This document shows, in pieces, positions 60,582 through 64,000 of a DNA stretch of 64,000 nucleotides (positions are counted from its first letter, which is position 1; the number at the start of each line of letters is the position of its first letter). The notes below the pieces were generated by a model that saw only the letters and a program-made list of their open reading frames with translations, ran no database searches and had not been told where the DNA came from. Source of the DNA: Beijerinckiaceae bacterium (lineage in GTDB: Bacteria > Pseudomonadota > Alphaproteobacteria > Rhizobiales > Beijerinckiaceae); the NCBI GenBank assembly GCA_019745195.1, contig JAIETL010000004.1, positions 1 to 64,000 on the forward strand. Reading direction: 5' to 3'. The position numbers were made by a program, and so were the translations under genes.

Positions 60582-60604
60582 GTCTGACCACGTCAGCCGG
60601 GCGT

Positions 60605-60628
60605 GATGTCGGGAAACGATCCGACATC
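60605..60628. repeat. Inverted repeat in the terC leader
   Basis: GATGTCGG - 8 nt - CCGACATC, a perfect 8-bp stem 24 bp upstream of terC in the 294-bp divergent gap. It could be an operator for either operon or an mRNA leader structure. No match to the Mn2+ (yybP-ykoY) riboswitch was seen. Confidence 0.45.
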
Positions 60629-60875
60629 GCAAGCGCGCCGGCAGCGCTCGCCAGAGGGGCCCGGATCAGCGGGTTAGCGCGAGATGGGTGACGTTGCGGC
60701 GGTGCGCAAGGCTGGTCATGCAAAAATGTTTATGCTGACCCGCTCTTGACGCATAGCGCCAGGCTTCCGATCTCATGGCCAACCCGGGTCCGGGCCCCTC
60801 TGGCAGTCTAAGGCTGCGATGTCGGACTCTTCCACCTGAGGAGCGCAACAAGCGTTCCGATCTTGGGAGGTCGTC

Positions 60876-61256
60876 TTGTCGACGCTCGCTTTTGATGCCC
60901 CTATACTGCCTTCACGTCGAGACACGCTCGCCCGGCTTGATGCGCTGGCCCGCCTTCTCGACGCAGCCGTCCGCATTCCTGGCACCAACATCCGCGTCGG
61001 CGCCGACGCGCTACTCAACCTGATGCCGGGCTTTGGCACGCTCGTCGCAAAGGGGCTGTCCTCGTATCTGATCCTGGAAGCGCGGCGCCATGGCGTTCCG
61101 ACCGGGACGCTGCTGCGTATGGCAGGAAACGTCGCGGTCGACTTCGCGATCAGCGCGATACCAGTGATCGGTTGGTTTGGCGACGTCTTCTTCCGCGCCA
61201 ACCAGCGCAACATCGCGCTGCTTCGTGACCATCTCGAACAGGGGGCGACGCGATGA
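60876..61256 (+). CDS. DUF4112 family membrane protein
   Basis: 126 aa with a TTG start and GGGAGG 5 nt upstream. RLDALARLLDAAVRIPGTNI, RVGADALLNLMPGFGTLVAK and SAIPVIGWFGDVFFRANQRN match DUF4112, small proteins with two hydrophobic helices of unknown function. First gene of the plus-strand operon that ends in the TerB-like gene, opposite terC. Confidence 0.8.
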   Translation: MSTLAFDAPILPSRRDTLARLDALARLLDAAVRIPGTNIRVGADALLNLMPGFGTLVAKGLSSYLILEARRHGVPTGTLLRMAGNVAVDFAISAIPVIGWFGDVFFRANQRNIALLRDHLEQGATR

Positions 61257-61459
61257 CCAGTATCGCAGACTTGTTCCGCTGGGCTGCCGCAACGCGACCA
61301 ACGCTAGCAGCAACCGCACCTGCATCAGTAACTAAACCTGTCGCTCCGCCTTCTGGAAAGCGCGACTGCGCCAATCCGCTCCGACGGCAGCACCGGCGTC
61401 TGCGGATCGTTCTGTCGGTCTCCCCGCAGCCTTGGAGGAGAAATGATCATGTTGATTGA
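61253..61459 (+). CDS. Possible small protein between DUF4112 and the membrane genes
   Basis: 68 aa. It overlaps the DUF4112 stop (ATGA) and the start of the next gene. Composition is Ala/Arg-rich (RWAAATRPTLAATAPASVTK) with no recognisable fold. It may be no more than an open leader. Confidence 0.25.
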   Translation: MTSIADLFRWAAATRPTLAATAPASVTKPVAPPSGKRDCANPLRRQHRRLRIVLSVSPQPWRRNDHVD

Positions 61460-61673
61460 TCAGTTCTCACTTAGCGATCTGCCTCATCCAGTCGATCTGT
61501 TCCTGTTCTGGGGCATGGTCTTGTCGATAGGGCTCGGCTGGGCGTTCGCCCTCAAAAAGATTGCCGAAGCCATAGAGCGGACGGACCAGTTCGCCTCACG
61601 TGATGCAGATGTGACGACGTCGTCACCGCCGCCAAACGGGCCGCCGGCGCCTCTCGATCGTGGGAGGGATTGA
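61449..61673 (+). CDS. Small single-span membrane protein
   Basis: 74 aa. GGAGGAG lies 8 nt upstream of the ATG at 61449, which decides the start over the ATG at 61443. One membrane helix (VDLFLFWGMVLSIGLGWAFA) is followed by a charged helix (LKKIAEAIERTDQFASRD) and a Pro-rich tail. The stop overlaps the next start (TGATG). No family recognised. Confidence 0.6.
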   Translation: MLIDQFSLSDLPHPVDLFLFWGMVLSIGLGWAFALKKIAEAIERTDQFASRDADVTTSSPPPNGPPAPLDRGRD

Positions 61674-61984
61674 TGCAGCTGGGCATCTGGATGCTGGCGT
61701 TTGTCGCGATCGCCGTTTGGAGCCTCATCGCCTGGGCTGGCGACGGCCTACTTGACTGGACGACAGACTGGGCCGCGGACAACGCCGATAAAGTCTCGTC
61801 TGTGCCGGAGATCGTCGAATGGCTGTCCTGGGGCCTTCGCAGCCTCGGTAACGCCAGCGAGATCATCGTGCTGATCGTCTGGGCGATCGGCTCGATCCTG
61901 ATCATCGCTGCGGCTGGGCTTGCAAACCGCTTCCTTGCCGGCCGCAAGGCCAAATTGAGCGACATCACACAGTGGAGGAGATAA
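61673..61984 (+). CDS. Small two-span membrane protein
   Basis: 103 aa. Hydrophobic segments at about 4-22 (LGIWMLAFVAIAVWSLIAWA) and 63-82 (IIVLIVWAIGSILIIAAAGL), with an acidic linker (NADKVSSVPEIVEWLSW) between them. Translationally coupled to the gene before and 3 nt from the TerB-like gene. No family recognised. Confidence 0.65.
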   Translation: MQLGIWMLAFVAIAVWSLIAWAGDGLLDWTTDWAADNADKVSSVPEIVEWLSWGLRSLGNASEIIVLIVWAIGSILIIAAAGLANRFLAGRKAKLSDITQWRR

Positions 61985-61987
61985 CCC

Positions 61988-62458
61988 ATGCCGATCGACC
62001 GGACACGCAATGGCGGGGATCTGCGCCGTCAGCTTGAGGATTGGCACGAGGAGGAGGCGAGCGTTCAAATTGAGACGATTGCGGCTGCCTGCGCGTTGAT
62101 CGCCTATGCAGACGGCGTCGTGCGCCAAGCCGAGCACGACAGCATGGCCGCGTCGCTTTCGCGCTTCGGGTTGCTCGATGAGCAGTCGCGGCAGGAGCTC
62201 CTGATCGAGTTCGAGCAGGCGACGGCACGGTTCGAGATCGACCATGCAGTCGGCGAGATGGCGGCGCTGGCGACGATCGCCCGGCTCCAGAAGAGCGGCC
62301 GATTCGCGCGAACGCTGGTCGAAACCTGTCGCCATATCGGCGAGGCCGACGGCCATTACATCGTCGAGGAGCAGTCAGCGCTGGTGAAGATCTGCCGGCA
62401 ACTCCGTATCGAGCCGATAGGGGCAGGCGCATTCCCGCTCGTGCCGAATGTGTCCTAG
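61988..62458 (+). CDS. TerB-like protein
   Basis: 156 aa. The two TerB halves are visible: IETIAAACALIAYADGVVRQ with AEHDSMAASLSRFG, and LVETCRHIGEADGHYIVEEQ with SALVKICRQLRI. The ADG(V)xxxAE and ADGxYxxEE turns hold the conserved Asp/Glu pairs that bind metal. TerB proteins work with TerC at the membrane in tellurite and stress resistance. Cytosolic. GGAGGAG precedes the ATG. Confidence 0.85.
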   Translation: MPIDRTRNGGDLRRQLEDWHEEEASVQIETIAAACALIAYADGVVRQAEHDSMAASLSRFGLLDEQSRQELLIEFEQATARFEIDHAVGEMAALATIARLQKSGRFARTLVETCRHIGEADGHYIVEEQSALVKICRQLRIEPIGAGAFPLVPNVS

Positions 62459-62473
62459 CGCTATCGCAGCGGC

Positions 62474-62722
62474 ATGATCTTCGTACTCGATATCGCGATC
62501 GGCCTTGGCGCGCTCGCATCGTCCTATGTGTGGTGGATAGCGAGCCGGCAGCGTCTGCGCCGGATCAGTCGCCTTGAGGATCTGGACGCAGGCGACATCA
62601 ACCGGATTGTCACCGCGCTCAACCGCACGCAGATTCTTAATGCTAAGGCCGCTCTTATTGCGTCTGCGGCCGCCGCATTTGCTGCAGTTAGGATGGGCGT
62701 GCAGGCGATGATAGATCTTTGA
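62474..62722 (+). CDS. Small membrane protein
   Basis: 82 aa. N-terminal membrane helix (VLDIAIGLGALASSYVWWIA) and a C-terminal hydrophobic helix (AALIASAAAAFAAVRMGVQA), with a basic/acidic linker (RLRRISRLEDLDAGDINRIV). Fifteen nt after the TerB-like gene, ribosome site weak. No family recognised. Confidence 0.55.
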   Translation: MIFVLDIAIGLGALASSYVWWIASRQRLRRISRLEDLDAGDINRIVTALNRTQILNAKAALIASAAAAFAAVRMGVQAMIDL

Positions 62723-62851
62723 CCGACCTCGAACAGACGAACCAGCTCGTCATCGCTGGACGTGAGCGTATGCTCTGAAATCGTAATGTGCCGAAGCGCT
62801 GTGGGGCTTTAAACATCAGCGCTGAGACCCTTGCCGCAAAGGTGCTGCCGG

Positions 62852-62870
62852 GACCCGCTTTCAGCGGGTC
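62852..62870. terminator. Bidirectional terminator-like hairpin
   Basis: GACCCGC-TTTCA-GCGGGTC, a perfect 7-bp stem, lies between the convergent ends of the TerB operon (62722) and cydB (62927). There is no long T-run on either side. Confidence 0.5.
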
Positions 62871-62926
62871 GCGCGCTTTGCACGGTTGAGGTGCCGGATA
62901 TGGCGGGCTGTCGCCTTAGGGTTGCG

Positions 62927-63931
62927 CTAATCGTAGCGCAGCTCGGTGGCCTTGCCGCGGAACACATAGTAGCTGAACCCCGTGTAGGCGGCGATGAAGG
63001 GTAGAACGCATGCCGCGCCGATCAGGATGATCAGTAGGCTCTCGGGCGCGCTCGCCGCCTCCCAGATCGTCAGCCGCTCGGGCACGACGAAGGGGTAAAA
63101 GGAATAGGCCAGCCCCAGGAAGCCGAGCGCAAACAGCGCGGTCGCGCCCGCGAATGGCACGAAGTCGAGTGAATGGTCGCTGCGCGGCATGCGCTTCAGG
63201 AATACCCAGAGCGCCAGGAACAGCGCGCCGGTCATAAGCGGGATCGGCGCGAGCCCGATGATGTTTGGGAAGGAGAACCAGCGCTCGAAGATGCGCGGGC
63301 TGACCAGCGGCGTTGCGATCGAGACCGCCGCCATAGCGAGCGCTGTCGCCACCAGCGTGGTCCGGGTCCAGACCACGGCGCGGGCCTGGAGCGCGCCCGA
63401 GGTCTTGCCAATCAGCCAGGTCGCGCCGACGAAGCAATAGGCCGCGACCAGCCCGAGCCCCGCGCCCACGGCAAACAGCTGCGTCAGAAGGCCTGGCGCG
63501 AAGCCCATGATGTAGAGGCCCAGCATATAGCCCTGTGTCAGCGCGGTGAGCAGCGAGCCGCAGATGAAGGCTGCGTCCCACCAACGCTGGTGAGTTTCGC
63601 GCGCCTTGACGCGGAACTCGAAGGCGACGCCGCGCAGCGTCAGTCCGAGCAGCATCAGCGCCACCGGCAGGTAGAGCGCCTGCAGCACCAGCCCATGCGC
63701 CTGCGGGAAGGCGACCAGCAGCAGGCCGATGCCCAGCACGAGCCAGGTCTCGTTGGCGTCCCAGAACGGTCCGATTGTCGCGATCATGCGATCGCGCTCG
63801 GGCCGATCGACCCCGGCCATTAACATCCCGACGCCGAGATCGTAGCCGTCCAGGATAACATAGGCGAGGATTGAGACACCCATCAGCGCCGCGAAGATCA
63901 GGGGCAGGGTATGCCCGTCAAGCCAGCTCAT
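62927..63931 (-). CDS. cydB: Cytochrome bd-type quinol oxidase subunit II
   Basis: 334 aa, eight to nine membrane helices. The start at 63931 has GGAGG 6 nt upstream. LIFAALMGVSILAYVILDGY, DLGVGMLMAG, PFWDANETWLVLGIGLLLVA (subunit II motif around residues 60-80), GVAFEFRVKARETHQRWWDA and YSFYPFVVPERLTIWEAASA are typical. The length is that of the shorter CioB (cyanide-insensitive) type. It works with subunit I, whose gene ends 11 bp upstream, as terminal oxidase. Confidence 0.9.
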   Translation of the reverse strand: MSWLDGHTLPLIFAALMGVSILAYVILDGYDLGVGMLMAGVDRPERDRMIATIGPFWDANETWLVLGIGLLLVAFPQAHGLVLQALYLPVALMLLGLTLRGVAFEFRVKARETHQRWWDAAFICGSLLTALTQGYMLGLYIMGFAPGLLTQLFAVGAGLGLVAAYCFVGATWLIGKTSGALQARAVVWTRTTLVATALAMAAVSIATPLVSPRIFERWFSFPNIIGLAPIPLMTGALFLALWVFLKRMPRSDHSLDFVPFAGATALFALGFLGLAYSFYPFVVPERLTIWEAASAPESLLIILIGAACVLPFIAAYTGFSYYVFRGKATELRYD

Positions 63932-63942
63932 CGCGACCTCCC

Positions 63943-64000
63943 TCACTTCGCCTGGGCGGTCGCGCCGGCGGGCTGGGCGTAGCCGCCGCCCCGCCTGGCG
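63943..64000 (-). CDS. cydA: C-terminal end of the subunit I gene (cydA), partial
   Basis: Only the last ~18 codons lie in the window: RRGGGYAQPAGATAQAK, then TGA at 63943-63945. A Gly/Ala-rich tail is common in CydA. The identity is inferred mostly from its place just before cydB. Confidence 0.55.
   Translation of the reverse strand, partial: ARRGGGYAQPAGATAQAK

Noticed and set aside
60582-60875. Possible Mn2+ (yybP-ykoY) riboswitch before terC
   Set aside because: TerC genes sometimes have one, but the conserved paired elements were not found; only a simple inverted repeat is present.
1-64000. tRNA, rRNA, CRISPR arrays, replication genes (repABC) or tRNA-linked attachment sites
   Set aside because: Looked for by eye through T-loop-like sequences, regular direct repeats and RepABC/ParAB motifs; none was found, so whether the mobilisation block is on a plasmid or integrated cannot be decided.

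Overview
The window is GC-rich, densely coded DNA from an alphaproteobacterium, most likely of the order Hyphomicrobiales (Bosea/Methylobacterium/Rhizobium-like). The reasons are the codon use, a LexA box of the alphaproteobacterial GAAC-N7-GAAC type, an Atu4866-family gene, DUF3072 and DUF4149 genes, and a TctABC-type transporter. No rRNA, tRNA or CRISPR array was recognised. The genus is inference.

Region 1 (1-27,300) is accessory DNA. It starts with a two-gene operon (uracil-DNA-glycosylase-like protein plus HTH-like protein) and a DUF3072 gene with LexA half-sites. A minus-strand photobiology-type cluster follows (DUF4149, FAD/photolyase-like protein, DCC thiol oxidoreductase, decayed FAD-oxidoreductase start). 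An IS91-type transposase with a frameshift comes next. A mobilisation module fills 7,110-16,363: a 1575-aa MobF relaxase-helicase, a translationally coupled ribbon-helix-helix accessory gene, a strong oriT candidate immediately upstream, a leading-region gene with a palindromic operator, and two divergent paralogues of an unrecognised family at its two edges. After a LysR gene and a broken IS3 copy come a PaoABC-like molybdenum aldehyde oxidoreductase, a PHB-depolymerase-type esterase and a CopG repressor with a repeated operator. An IS30 element then sits exactly at the junction of two different IS3-family remnants.

Region 2 (27,285-29,767) is decaying sequence: a gene split by one stop codon, a DnaQ-like exonuclease, and fragments of an IS3 transposase, a carbonic anhydrase and a LysR regulator.

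Region 3 (29,745-47,610) is catabolic. The first block looks like an oxidative hexuronate/aldarate pathway: RraA-like aldolase, SMP-30 lactonase, GntR regulator, TctC-type receptor, enolase-superfamily dehydratase, uronate-dehydrogenase-like enzyme, TctB and TctA. The second block combines a cupin, an omega-aminotransferase, an FAD amine oxidase, a GntR regulator with two winged helices, a C45 Ntn-hydrolase and a complete dipeptide-type ABC transporter. It probably imports and degrades an N-acylated amine or peptide.

Region 4 (48,191-57,620) holds LysR/RidA, TetR/prolyl oligopeptidase (with a clear operator), a methionine aminopeptidase, LysR/Atu4866, an NTF2-like exported protein and an alpha/beta hydrolase in AT-richer surroundings.

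Region 5 (57,747-62,722) is two divergent operons: terC-exoD-htrA on the minus strand and DUF4112-small membrane proteins-terB on the plus strand. Together they look like a membrane or envelope stress module. The window ends in cydB and the tail of cydA of a bd-type quinol oxidase.
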